DNA of 64,000 nt from Paenibacillus odorifer (GTDB lineage Bacteria; Bacillota; Bacilli; Paenibacillales; Paenibacillaceae): assembly GCF_000758725.1 (NCBI RefSeq), contig NZ_CP009428.1, forward strand, positions 2,108,001 through 2,172,000. The letters are read 5' to 3'. Made by a program: the position numbers and the translations under genes. Under the pieces are notes generated by a model. That model was given only the letters and a program-made list of their open reading frames with translations, ran no database searches and was not told the DNA's origin. Position 1 is the stretch's first letter, and each line of letters opens with the position of its first letter. Positions 1 through 8,190 of the stretch are shown one piece after another.

Positions 1-782
1 ATAGAAACCGAGTTTTTGCGGTAAATAATAAAGGCAGTTTTCAGACTATTATGGATAATATTGAAAATATCAAAAACAAAACACCAGACTATGTTGATAA
101 AGTGATGTTCAATGCAGTAATTGATCCAAATTCAGATTTTAGCTGTTCCACAAACTTTTTTTCAAACTATGAGACCGTAAAAGACTTTGCTGTTATGGCA
201 AGTGATATAGCAAGTAGCTACAAAAAAAGTGAGTCCTTAATCAATGACAGTTTTATCAAGATGTATAATTACGAAGTTTTCAAATTATTTCTTTATAAAT
301 TTGATAGGCTTAAGAAAAATGATGTATCCAAGCTGGTGATGGAAAGCTTTGATCAAATCCAGGAGAATGTCCATAACAGGCTTAGAATCTCTTTCTATGA
401 TGTAAAAAAAGACCATCATTCCGGACCGTGTGTTCCAGGAGTACAACGATTGTTTGTGAATGCTGACGGTGCTCTGTATCCCTGTGAAAGAGTTAGTGAA
501 GCATCTAGTGTAATGAGGATTGGGCATATAGATACAGGCTTTGAATTGGATAATATCCGGAACATACTAAACATTGGAACAATAACGGAGAAAGAATGCA
601 AAGAGTGCTGGGCCTTTAGATATTGCACTTCTTGTGCAATGGCCGCCGATGATATCAGTGAGTTTTCTGCTGCCAAAAAATTAAGTATCTGCAATAAAGT
701 TAAAGAAAACACTGAGAGTTTGTTTAAAGATTATTGCGTACTAAGAGAGTTAGGCTACGACTTTGATAAAGAAAAAGTGTAA
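1..782 (+). CDS. Radical SAM peptide maturase, C-terminal SPASM part (partial, CcpM-like)
   Basis: The reading frame is open from base 3 with no start signal at the first ATG (51), so the gene begins upstream of the window and only its C-terminal part is seen. The visible part has a SPASM-type auxiliary iron-sulfur cluster region: CVPGVQRLFVNADGALYPC, then later CKECWAFRYC and further cysteines (CTSC, SICN). This Cys pattern is typical of radical SAM enzymes that modify ribosomally made peptides. The downstream partners (a TIGR04066-type protein and an acyl-carrier-related protein) match the gene set I recall for Cys-rich peptide maturase CcpM of clostridial CLI_3235-type systems. The radical SAM CxxxCxxC core and the precursor peptide lie outside the window, so substrate and chemistry are inferred. 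Its stop (TAA, 780-782) overlaps the first ATG of the next gene, which suggests coupling. Confidence 0.75.
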   Translation, partial: RNRVFAVNNKGSFQTIMDNIENIKNKTPDYVDKVMFNAVIDPNSDFSCSTNFFSNYETVKDFAVMASDIASSYKKSESLINDSFIKMYNYEVFKLFLYKFDRLKKNDVSKLVMESFDQIQENVHNRLRISFYDVKKDHHSGPCVPGVQRLFVNADGALYPCERVSEASSVMRIGHIDTGFELDNIRNILNIGTITEKECKECWAFRYCTSCAMAADDISEFSAAKKLSICNKVKENTESLFKDYCVLRELGYDFDKEKV

Positions 783-793
783 TGGGGGAGACA

Positions 794-1903
794 ATGGTGA
801 AAAAAAGAGCAATTGTTTATCCATATCATGCAGATTTCGGTCCGGTCGTCAGATTCTCCAATTTACTGGGCAACTATGAGCTTGTTTCATTAATGGCACC
901 TTTAGGTTTTGGACTGAATGAAAAAGATGCAGCGTACAGCTATTATGGTGAGGATGTGGGTATAAAAGTTAAAGATTCTTTTTCAGATGATGAATTTGAT
1001 GTGTTAATGATTTGTGAATTTGAATGCAGTTTTGAAAAAGTGGTGTTCCCGACAATTATCAAAGCCGCAGAGATGGGGAAAGATATTGTTCTGCTTAACA
1101 GATGTGCTGATCATGAAGTTGAAATGGTAAAGAAGGTATGCCTGAAAAATAATGTGGAACTCACAAGTTTTTTTGGAATTGACATTGACAGAACGAAAGT
1201 AGAACTCGTTGAGAAAATACTGCTGGATATTAATGTTCCGATAATCTGCGTGGCGAGTCTTATGGAAAAATCCAATAAATTTGATGTTCAGCTTAGCCTA
1301 AGGGATTATTTCTTGAAAGAAGGGTACAAAGTAAGTCAAATTGGGACAAAATCTTATTGTGAGATTATGGGATTTCATTCTTTTCCTGATTTTATGTTTA
1401 ATCATAAAGAAGCGGAGATAGATAAAATATTTCTTTTTAATCACTTCTGTAAATATATTGAATTGAACGAACGACCTGATGTAATGATTATCGGAATTCC
1501 AGGCGGGACAATGGTATATAATAATCTGTTTACCAATAGATTTGGTATTACTGCATTCGAGGCGGCTAGTGCAATCCATCCGGATGTCGGTATTATGAAC
1601 TTGACCTATGATGATTTTAATGGAGAGTTTCTCGATAAGATATGTGTGTCAACAAAGCATAAATTAGGTTTTGATATTGATTGTTTTAATATGTCAAATC
1701 ATAAATTTGATACGGGCAGAAGCAAACAGGATAAAGAATTGAAGTTTTTTACGGTTGATTCTAAGTTGGTTGATGAAAAAATTGCACAAATATCGCTAGA
1801 GTCAAAGGTTCCTCTGTTTAATTCGTTAAATGGGACAGACACTTTGAAATTAGCAGAATGCTGTGAAGCTCTATTGTTACAGGAAAATATGCAAATCGTA
1901 TAA
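794..1903 (+). CDS. Peptide maturation system protein, TIGR04066-like
   Basis: A protein of about 369 residues with no signal peptide or membrane segment. It starts with KKRAIVYPYHADFGPVVRFSNLL and has a middle region with a P-loop-like or nucleotide-binding character (PIICVASLMEKSNKFDVQLSL), followed by VMIIGIPGGTMVYNN. I recognise the overall look of the TIGR04066 family, found only beside radical SAM maturases of Cys-rich peptides; its biochemical role is not known. Start choice is uncertain. The ATG at 782 overlaps the upstream stop as TAATG, but the GGGGGAG at 784-790 better serves the ATG at 794 or the GTG at 797. It is co-directional and tightly packed with its neighbours, consistent with one operon. 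Confidence 0.7.
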   Translation: MVKKRAIVYPYHADFGPVVRFSNLLGNYELVSLMAPLGFGLNEKDAAYSYYGEDVGIKVKDSFSDDEFDVLMICEFECSFEKVVFPTIIKAAEMGKDIVLLNRCADHEVEMVKKVCLKNNVELTSFFGIDIDRTKVELVEKILLDINVPIICVASLMEKSNKFDVQLSLRDYFLKEGYKVSQIGTKSYCEIMGFHSFPDFMFNHKEAEIDKIFLFNHFCKYIELNERPDVMIIGIPGGTMVYNNLFTNRFGITAFEAASAIHPDVGIMNLTYDDFNGEFLDKICVSTKHKLGFDIDCFNMSNHKFDTGRSKQDKELKFFTVDSKLVDEKIAQISLESKVPLFNSLNGTDTLKLAECCEALLLQENMQIV

Positions 1904-1919
1904 AAGAAGGGTGATATTT

Positions 1920-2204
1920 ATGGATCTGGATCAAGTGCGTGAACAGATAAACGAAATATTATTCGACGTAATGGGAATGGACAAGATCAAGCTTAATGAA
2001 AACTACTTCTATGAAGATTTATTGGGCGAGGCGATGCAGTTCTCACCACGGGATTTGTTGGTTCTATTTGTACATATTGAGGAAAAACTAAAAATACAAA
2101 TTCCGGAAACCGATATATTAAATGGATGCTTCAACAGCCTAGATCGAATTAATAATACAGTTTGCCGCATTCTACAGGAAAAAAGAATAAGGGAGTTGGT
2201 TTAA
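1920..2204 (+). CDS. Acyl-carrier-related protein of peptide maturation system
   Basis: A small 94-residue protein starting MDLDQVREQINEILFDVMGM, with the helical pattern of an acyl carrier protein (EDLLGEAMQFSPRDLLVLFV, then IEEKLKIQIPETDI). The usual DSL phosphopantetheine attachment motif is not visible at the expected place; the equivalent stretch reads around GEAMQFSPRDLL, so it may be a non-carrying ACP relative, as in the ACP-related proteins I recall from CcpM-type loci. The start at 1920 is chosen over the in-frame ATG at 1863 because AAGAAGGGTGA lies just upstream and the earlier codons overlap the previous gene. It lies 16 bases after the upstream stop and 1 base before the next start. 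Confidence 0.65.
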   Translation: MDLDQVREQINEILFDVMGMDKIKLNENYFYEDLLGEAMQFSPRDLLVLFVHIEEKLKIQIPETDILNGCFNSLDRINNTVCRILQEKRIRELV

Positions 2205-2205
2205 G

Positions 2206-2841
2206 TTGTTGAATGTAGCTTCACTCAGTAGCCTGAATCGTGCGGGGGCTGCAATGGTAATCCAGAAAAATAAGAGTTCAGAGATTTCATTTCAAGACGC
2301 GCTATCGACATCGAGTTCGGAAGCGGTTTTGACGGAATTGGAAAAAAAATTCGACATTAAAATCAACGTTCAAGCCATACCAAAGAACAATGAAGCAGTG
2401 AAAAGTGTATACTCTGGTAGTGTTGGCAAAGGGAATGTAACCATTGCTCCAAATATACTGAATCAGTCGGCAACAGATCCACAAATGCAAAAAAGGGTAG
2501 AAGCAATTATTCAGGATCATTTTGCTTCCAGCGCTAATGATAAACCCGGTGATGCCAGTGGCGTCATTATACATCCGGATGGAACAGCTACTTTTTGGGT
2601 GATTGGTGATTATTTAACACCTGCCGAGCGGGAGAAGATTAATAAAGAAGTAGAGGCAGAAAAAAAAAGAAAGGCGGAGCAGTTAGACTCGTTGAGTAAA
2701 TTAAGTAGCAGCTCTAGCCTATCACAATTCGGGTTATTTATTGACAACTCCAATAATGGTGAAGAAGATAGCATGTATTTAAATAGTGTGCTACAAGCTA
2801 GTCTGGATTCGATGCTGCGGAAAAAGAACCTGTTTAATTAA
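2206..2841 (+). CDS. Unassigned protein of the RiPP locus
   Basis: A 211-residue protein with TTG start at 2206 (TTG at 2209 also possible) after GGGAG at 2191-2195. No signal peptide, membrane segment or catalytic motif is evident. The middle reads GNVTIAPNILNQSATDPQMQ, followed by a helix-forming region, GVIIHPDGTATFWVIGDYL, a charged helix (PAEREKINKEVEAEKKRKAE) and a serine-rich, probably flexible tail. The pattern of an APNIL segment followed by a helix recalls DUF6033-type proteins of Clostridia, but this is a weak memory match. It follows the ACP-related gene by one base, so it is probably translated with the maturation genes; a hairpin terminator follows at 2870. A role as substrate, chaperone or immunity factor cannot be told apart here. 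Confidence 0.6.
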   Translation: MLNVASLSSLNRAGAAMVIQKNKSSEISFQDALSTSSSEAVLTELEKKFDIKINVQAIPKNNEAVKSVYSGSVGKGNVTIAPNILNQSATDPQMQKRVEAIIQDHFASSANDKPGDASGVIIHPDGTATFWVIGDYLTPAEREKINKEVEAEKKRKAEQLDSLSKLSSSSSLSQFGLFIDNSNNGEEDSMYLNSVLQASLDSMLRKKNLFN

Positions 2842-2869
2842 ATGATTAATCACTTTTTTAATCATGACT

Positions 2870-2916
2870 ACCGCCTGGGTCAATGGATTTGTGACCAATG
2901 AGGCGGTTTTATTTTT
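2870..2916 (+). terminator. Intrinsic terminator after the 211-residue protein gene
   Basis: ACCGCCT at 2870-2876 pairs with AGGCGGT at 2901-2907, with inner GGTCA/TGACC pairing, followed by TTTATTTTTG. A second short inverted repeat, ATGATTAA/TTAATCAT, sits at 2842-2865. The subtilase gene starts only 20 bases later, so read-through may be partial. Confidence 0.65.
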
Positions 2917-2934
2917 GTCGATCTGTAAAAGGAG

Positions 2935-4455
2935 ATGATGAACATCGAAGCTAAAGTGAAAATTGCCGTGATTGATGATGGTATCAACGAATATTTGCTA
3001 GGTGAACCGGTTGTTCAACAGTTGATCTTCAATGAAGATTTCACAATAGACGCTTATACAATAGACAGTCCCGAAAGAATAACTCACGGCACCATCTGCG
3101 CAGGCATAATTAAGCACTATTATCCGGAAATCTATATGTATAGCTTGAAGATATTGTCTGATACCTTAAGGGGAAATATCCAGAAGTTGTATAGTGCACT
3201 AGAATGGTGCGTTCAAAATGATATCCAAGTTGTAAATATCAGCTTGGGAAGCCATTGCTCAGCGGATTTATTAGAAACGCAGAGAGTTATAAACAAGGTT
3301 GCTGGTCAAGGCTTAGTTATTGTAAGTGCCGCAAGTAATCATGATTATATTACATATCCAGCTTCTTTTTCAAACGTTATAGGCGTTAAGAGAGAGGTAA
3401 GCAACACGCTGCACGAAGGGGAGTTTTATCTCAATGATAATATCATCGACGGTATAGAATTTACGGCTTTTGCTAGACATCATTTGAATGGTAAAGAGTG
3501 CAGCAACTCGAACAGCTTTGCCGCGCCCATGATTACAGCCAAAGTATGTGAACTCATTGGTAAATCTCACCTAACTAACTTGCAGCAAATAAAACTCATG
3601 TTGTCGAAAATGGCAAATAACTATAGGGACGATAAACACTTGTTTATTTGCTATGCTGACCCTGATTGGATAAGTGATATATTAGTATGCTATGTGAACG
3701 GAAAATGCAAATTGGACAATCGGAATCTTTGCGTTAACATACACGGTGAAATTGTCGTTCCCGCTGAGTCGGCTTATGATGCTGTTGATGCAGCCCTATT
3801 GGCTTACAATGAAAATATTGAGACTCTCGTTGTGATCAGCAGAGATCTTTACCCTGATGCTTATGTTGAATTACAGTGGATTGCTTCGAAATACAATAAA
3901 AATGTAGTGTTTATTGACAATTACCAAGGAAAAGATATGAACAAGATAGTTAACAATCAGTGTACTAACATTAAGTTATGGCATAGCTTATTCAAAATAC
4001 ACAACATTTACACACTTAACAGCACCCCGTTGCTGATCGAAGAGCCAATGGTTTCTATTTACATCCCTGCTGACACTGACTTTGAAGTTATTCTCTGGTT
4101 AAAAGGGCAATTTAAAAATAATAACTATAACAGTTATTTTGCATCGAATCACCCTATCGGAGTTTTATACGGAATAGACTATGTTCCTGAGACAAACTCA
4201 GCGCAGACATCTTCCTATTTTTCCTTAATTCTGAATAAGAAATCTTACGATATCGCGATATATGTCTTATATGGCTATGATATTTCGGATAAAATAGAAA
4301 CGGATATTGAAATAGACATTGAACCATTAAACGGTTACTTTCAAGCAACTTTTGCTGTAAATGGCTTATGCCAGGAACGTATTATCAATATTAAACAGAT
4401 TGATGAAACCTTTATCGGAGAACTTTATAATTCTATAGTTTATTTACTCTCTTAA
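2935..4455 (+). CDS. S8 family serine peptidase (subtilase), cytoplasmic
   Basis: A 506-residue protein. Residues about 8-225 form a subtilase domain with the Asp motif AVIDDGI (D14), the His motif THGTICAGII (H51) and the Ser motif SNSFAAPM (S194), so the catalytic triad appears complete. The oxyanion-region motif VSAASNHDYITYPAS is also present. The C-terminal half (about 260-506) is not recognised. There is no signal peptide or prodomain, so it should act inside the cell. Context suggests leader cleavage or another processing step for the peptide matured by the upstream genes; this is inference. The start is either ATG 2935 or ATG 2938, directly after AAAGGAG. Its stop overlaps a further ATG (TAATG at 4453-4457). 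Confidence 0.8.
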   Translation: MMNIEAKVKIAVIDDGINEYLLGEPVVQQLIFNEDFTIDAYTIDSPERITHGTICAGIIKHYYPEIYMYSLKILSDTLRGNIQKLYSALEWCVQNDIQVVNISLGSHCSADLLETQRVINKVAGQGLVIVSAASNHDYITYPASFSNVIGVKREVSNTLHEGEFYLNDNIIDGIEFTAFARHHLNGKECSNSNSFAAPMITAKVCELIGKSHLTNLQQIKLMLSKMANNYRDDKHLFICYADPDWISDILVCYVNGKCKLDNRNLCVNIHGEIVVPAESAYDAVDAALLAYNENIETLVVISRDLYPDAYVELQWIASKYNKNVVFIDNYQGKDMNKIVNNQCTNIKLWHSLFKIHNIYTLNSTPLLIEEPMVSIYIPADTDFEVILWLKGQFKNNNYNSYFASNHPIGVLYGIDYVPETNSAQTSSYFSLILNKKSYDIAIYVLYGYDISDKIETDIEIDIEPLNGYFQATFAVNGLCQERIINIKQIDETFIGELYNSIVYLLS

Positions 4456-4754
4456 TGGGGGACAAAAATCATCAAACACTTAGAATACCCTGCATTAATA
4501 ACTTCTTTGCTAGCCCCTCGTTAGTCGACTTCCGGATTCATCGTATTTACACTACAGTGATATCATCAGCCTTGTATTTACATGAGGATTCGATACACAC
4601 ACTACTCATAGCGAAATTATTATTCCAATGATAGATCCTATTTAAGTTTGACTTACTAAACATCTGGGTAAATGACGGAGTAGCGTTCTTGCTAGTTTTC
4701 GACAATTTCCTACTTGTGATTGCGGATAAGCGGAGTGACAAGATTTACAAATAG
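4455..4754 (+). pseudogene. Possible decayed ORF coupled to the subtilase gene
   Basis: An ATG at 4455 overlaps the subtilase stop as TAATG and opens a 58-codon frame (MGDKNHQTLRIPC...) that ends in TGA TAG at 4629-4634. The same frame is then open again for 39 codons (ILFKFDLLNIWVND...), ending at 4752-4754. The second half looks protein-like (VFDNFLLVIADKRSDKIYK). This may be a gene broken by stops, a real 58-residue peptide, or chance. No family was recognised, and no Cys-rich bacteriocin core is visible. Confidence 0.3.
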
Positions 4755-4910
4755 ATTAACGAAGGTATTTTAGGGTAGAATTGTCATCAAGTAGGGTTAC
4801 ATTCTGGGTGGATTTCGACATTCCAGAGAAGCCCCTATTTTTTTGTGTTCTGACACGGCTTCATATCTTGGTGCTCAACAGATATCATACATTGTCGAAA
4901 TTTTGTCGAA
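4698..4910. promoter_or_regulatory. Cluster of four Spo0A-box (TGTCGAA) matches
   Basis: Exact matches to the seven-base 0A box lie at 4893-4899 and 4904-4910 on the + strand (tandem, 11 bases apart) and at 4698-4704 and 4814-4820 on the - strand (TTCGACA). In Bacillus subtilis, abrB is repressed by phosphorylated Spo0A through tandem 0A boxes. The tandem pair here lies just upstream of the -35 element of the abrB-like gene, rather than downstream of the promoter as in B. subtilis abrB. The rest of 4755-5036 holds no recognisable gene. Confidence 0.6.
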
Positions 4911-4936
4911 TAATATCATATAATGTAGAAAAATAA

Positions 4937-4965
4937 TTGACAGGAAATGAATAGAACTTTAGAAT
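4937..4965 (+). promoter_or_regulatory. Sigma-A promoter of the abrB-like gene
   Basis: TTGACA at 4937-4942 and TAGAAT at 4960-4965 are separated by 17 bases. Transcription would start near 4972, giving a leader of about 85 bases before the gene at 5057. Confidence 0.65.
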
Positions 4966-5056
4966 TAGGTAGTAGCGTAATCATTACTATCATATAGAAG
5001 CGTACATAGCTTTTAGCAAGAATGATTATAAATGTGACTTCAAGGGAGGATGTACG

Positions 5057-5314
5057 ATGATGAAAGCAACAGGCATAGTAAGAAAAGTGGATGAATTGGG
5101 ACGTATCGTAATTCCTATTGAACTGCGTAGAACAATGGGAATCGACATAAAAGACCCGCTCGAAATTTTTGTAGACGCTGAAAAGATTATCCTTAGAAAA
5201 TATGAGCCAACTTGTATCTTCTCCGGAAGCTCAGAAAACCTGATCAATTTCAAAGGTAAAATGGTAAGCAAAGATGTTCTTGATGAACTTATTGCAAGCT
5301 TTGATAGAGCATAA
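5057..5314 (+). CDS. abrB: AbrB-type transition-state regulator
   Basis: An 85-residue protein. Its N-terminal 50 residues (MKATGIVRKVDELGRIVIPI, then ELRRTMGI...DPLEIFVD) are close to the swapped-hairpin DNA-binding domain of B. subtilis AbrB, including the conserved KVDELGRIVIP core. AbrB represses post-exponential genes during growth and is itself shut off by Spo0A. The C-terminal part (after EPTCIF) is shorter and less conserved than in B. subtilis AbrB. GGGAGG at 5044-5049 is the ribosome site; either ATG 5057 or ATG 5060 may be used. The gene stands alone with its own promoter, upstream Spo0A boxes and a strong terminator. Confidence 0.9.
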   Translation: MMKATGIVRKVDELGRIVIPIELRRTMGIDIKDPLEIFVDAEKIILRKYEPTCIFSGSSENLINFKGKMVSKDVLDELIASFDRA

Positions 5315-5336
5315 TCCATATACCACATATGATTCC

Positions 5337-5396
5337 AAAAAAAAGAACCGGTATTACAAGCACAAGATGTGCCTGTAATACCGGTTCTTTTTTTTA
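5337..5396. terminator. Bidirectional terminator between abrB and padR
   Basis: AAAAGAACCGGTATTACA (5341-5358) pairs with TGTAATACCGGTTCTTTT (5374-5391). There is an A-run before and a T-run after, so it can end transcription of both convergent genes. Confidence 0.85.
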
Positions 5397-5419
5397 TGGT
5401 GTACTTTCGAAAGCGGGTT

Positions 5420-5929
5420 TTATTTAGACTCTAGCACACTTTGGATTTTTTTGATAAAAGCATCATATTGTACGAGGCCTAGCTCCATGCACAACTTCTG
5501 GTAGGAAGATAACTTGTAATCTAGCTGGTTCAACTTCTGTTCCAGATCGTCGTACATTGCCTGCTTTTCTATCAATGCTTGCCGAAGCAGATTATCTATG
5601 TTCTCTTTGTCCGTCTTTTCCCCAAAATACAGGTGCATAAAAAAGTCAGAACGCAGAACATCTTTTTCGGCTGGTGATTGTAGATAAGCGTGGAACTGAT
5701 CCAAGCCGGCAGAGGTAATGGTGAATACATTTTTGTCGGGTTTGCCTTCCTGTCGCACAGATTCTTTAGTGATCAGATTCAGCTTTTCCATCTTGCTTAG
5801 GGTAGGATAGATCGTGCCATAGCTGGCATCGAAGAAAAATGAGAAGTATTCCTCGAAATGTCGTTTTATCTCGTAACCAGAATGAGGTTTTTCGCTTAAA
5901 ATCCCCAGAATAACATCTTGTATGTTCAT
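5420..5929 (-). CDS. PadR family transcriptional regulator
   Basis: A 169-residue protein with an N-terminal winged helix (VILGILSEKPHSGYEIKRHF, then SYGTIYPTLSKMEKLNLI), the hallmark of PadR regulators. The C-terminal part (about 95-169) is an alpha-helical dimerisation domain of the Vir_act_alpha_C type. PadR proteins usually repress neighbouring transporter or detoxification genes in response to a ligand. It lies 96 bases downstream of the ABC-2 membrane protein gene on the same strand, so it probably controls that gene. AAAGGAG lies upstream of the ATG at a rather long spacing of 12 bases. Confidence 0.9.
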   Translation of the reverse strand: MNIQDVILGILSEKPHSGYEIKRHFEEYFSFFFDASYGTIYPTLSKMEKLNLITKESVRQEGKPDKNVFTITSAGLDQFHAYLQSPAEKDVLRSDFFMHLYFGEKTDKENIDNLLRQALIEKQAMYDDLEQKLNQLDYKLSSYQKLCMELGLVQYDAFIKKIQSVLESK

Positions 5930-6025
5930 AAATCATTGCCGCTCCTTTCTTTCACTTCCTACCATATCACAACTGCATATCGCTCTCAATTTGAAATGGC
6001 ATAGCCGGAGTGGCAAACTGTATAA

Positions 6026-7189
6026 TTACGCATTTACTGACACGGGCTCTTGTTCTCGTGAGATCCGAGTTTCTTTACGAAGGAAAGTGACAAGTACGCT
6101 TAATACAGCAATTGTTGCCCCAATACAGAGTAAATAGAACATATCTTTCCATACCCCGTTACCCCCGATAACCAGGTCGAGCATACCATTAACTGCATAG
6201 TAAGCGGGCGAAAAGGGACCGATCCAGTTATAAAAAGGTGAAAGCACATCGCGTGGAATAGTTGCTCCGGACGCTAACATTTGCATGGAGAGAAGGGCAA
6301 TATTTAGCCAGCCGCCAGCATCCCCGAGGAGCAGCAGACTAAACTGAGCAAGGATCATACAGGAGAGAATTACCGTGAACTCGAACAGCCACATAAGCAG
6401 AAAGCCACGATTAGAGTGGATACCGAGTGAGTTAACCATGATAGTTCCCACTAGTGAGATAAGCACAGCCGTTCCACCCATTATGACAAATCGGGCTGCA
6501 AAGCGATTCCATTTACTAAATTGTCCAGACAAGTTGGAGGAAGCTTTATGGAGATTCATCGCGAGTAACATAGCACCGGTAAATGAGGCGGTAACGATCA
6601 TTAAGGGAACCATAGTTTGTGCAAAATTAGTTGTAGGGTTAATGATTTCGACGTTGGCGGAAATGCGGCTGCTTGCAGCACTTTTGATGATCTCCGCTTG
6701 TGCCTGCGGCAGATTCATAGCATCCAAGGTGTGGCTTAGTGCTGAATTACTGCTTTGAGTGTTCATTGCAGCCGTGACTTTAAGTGCTACCGTCTGCATG
6801 ACATTGCTGACCATCTGCGGATTAGATTCATTTAAGAAGTAGTGGAGTTCAGTCTTTGCAGATGGATTACTGATCTGTCCAGTGAACCCTTGGGGAATAT
6901 TGATAATCATGCGGATTTCTCTATGCTCAAGTGCTTCTTTTGCATTTTCTAGTTGGAGATCCTGTCTGGTTACGAACTGAAGTGATCCTGCAATCCCATC
7001 GACTATAGGCTGGGCATTTGTACCATCCTCATTAACAATAGCAATGGGCAACTGATCTACCCGATCCGTTACATGATCGTACCCTGTAATCCAAATTAAG
7101 CTGAAAAAAACTTGGAACAACAGTGCAGTTATAATTCCAATGATGGTAGCAGGCTGCTTGAGGAAGCGTATGATTAATGGATTTGACAT
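6026..7189 (-). CDS. ABC-2 type / YhgE-Pip-like membrane protein
   Basis: A 387-residue membrane protein. It has one N-terminal transmembrane helix (IIGIITALLFQVFFSLIWI), a large extracellular domain (about residues 40-200, beginning LPIAIVNEDG) and five or so helices in the C-terminal half, the arrangement of ABC-2 permeases and YhgE/Pip-like proteins. No ATPase gene adjoins it, so it may work with an ATPase encoded elsewhere or act alone. The ATG at 7189 (MSNPLIIRF) is chosen because AAAGGAG sits 8 bases before it; a longer frame to 7213 has no such signal. Export of a small molecule, drug or envelope component is the usual role; the substrate is unknown. The downstream PadR gene is its likely regulator. 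Confidence 0.8.
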   Translation of the reverse strand: MSNPLIIRFLKQPATIIGIITALLFQVFFSLIWITGYDHVTDRVDQLPIAIVNEDGTNAQPIVDGIAGSLQFVTRQDLQLENAKEALEHREIRMIINIPQGFTGQISNPSAKTELHYFLNESNPQMVSNVMQTVALKVTAAMNTQSSNSALSHTLDAMNLPQAQAEIIKSAASSRISANVEIINPTTNFAQTMVPLMIVTASFTGAMLLAMNLHKASSNLSGQFSKWNRFAARFVIMGGTAVLISLVGTIMVNSLGIHSNRGFLLMWLFEFTVILSCMILAQFSLLLLGDAGGWLNIALLSMQMLASGATIPRDVLSPFYNWIGPFSPAYYAVNGMLDLVIGGNGVWKDMFYLLCIGATIAVLSVLVTFLRKETRISREQEPVSVNA

Positions 7190-7382
7190 GGTTATTTCTC
7201 CTTTATATTTCAAGTTGTAATATTACAGATTGAAATATAGCACAACGAAATATAAACTGCAACAGAAAAAGTTAAGAGCATGGACATTACAAAGCGATTT
7301 CATATATCATAGGGCTTGTACTGGAAATATCGCACAGATGAATGTCTTACCTGAAGTAGAACAGAATGGGGAGGAACAACAG

Positions 7383-8108
7383 ATGAGTAACGAAGTACAA
7401 GGAACGGAACAAAACGTGGTTCATGCGAAACTGAACAAGCCAGAAGCGATTGTATTTGATATGGATGGAACATTGTTCCAGACTGAAAGTCTTTTATTGC
7501 CTGCATATCATAAAATGTTCGATATTTTGCGGGAAGAGGGACTATACGTAGGACCTACACCACCAGAAGAACGTATTCTAGGCTGCTTAGGAATGTTGCT
7601 GGCAGACATTTGGAAGAATGTTATGCCTGAAGCAGATGAAGCCGTGCACCGCCGGGCGGATGAATTGCTCCTGCAGCTGGAGATTGAAGGGCTTGAAGCC
7701 GGAGGCACACTACTGTATCCACAGGTGGTTGAGACACTGACAGCGCTTAAAGAGCGCGGAGTGAAGCTGTTTGTGGCTAGCAACGGGCTGGAGGATTACA
7801 TTCACAGCATCGTTGTGGTGCATGAGCTTAAGGAGTTGTTCGAAGGATTGTATAGTGCGGGTGGTCAAGGCACTGCGACAAAGACCGAGCTGCTACGCAT
7901 TCTTTTGGATAATCATGGTATCAGCAGTGCTTGGATGGTTGGGGATCGTTCTTCTGATGTTCAGGCAGGTAAAGGAAATGGCCAGACCGTAATCGGTTGC
8001 GCCTATGCAGGCTTCGGACGTCAGGATGAGCTGAAGGGCTCTGATGTCATTATTACCTCCTTCGACGAATTGGTTGACTTATACGACAACGCAGCGATTA
8101 GTGAATAA
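7383..8108 (+). CDS. HAD superfamily hydrolase (phosphatase-like)
   Basis: A 241-residue protein with the HAD motifs in order: FDMDGTLF (nucleophile and acid Asp) near residue 25, VASNGLEDY (motif II), a lysine in TATKTELLR (motif III) and VGDRSSDVQAGKGNG (motif IV). The helical cap between motif I and II is of subclass I type, as in phosphoglycolate phosphatase and beta-phosphoglucomutase relatives; the substrate cannot be told. GGGGAGG at 7369-7375 sets the start at 7383; the frame is open further upstream but without a signal. It is divergent from the ABC-2 gene and followed by a terminator, so it appears to be a single-gene unit. Confidence 0.85.
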   Translation: MSNEVQGTEQNVVHAKLNKPEAIVFDMDGTLFQTESLLLPAYHKMFDILREEGLYVGPTPPEERILGCLGMLLADIWKNVMPEADEAVHRRADELLLQLEIEGLEAGGTLLYPQVVETLTALKERGVKLFVASNGLEDYIHSIVVVHELKELFEGLYSAGGQGTATKTELLRILLDNHGISSAWMVGDRSSDVQAGKGNGQTVIGCAYAGFGRQDELKGSDVIITSFDELVDLYDNAAISE

Positions 8109-8190
8109 GAACTTACGATGGGGAGTTTGCTAAGCTTGCGGGCAAGCACTTGTTCTTGATCAATCTAGTCAAAATCGTCTTTAGGACAGT

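Noticed and set aside
4547-4741. Minus-strand ORF of 64 codons between subtilase and abrB
   Set aside because: No ribosome site, and it is antisense to a frame with better protein character.
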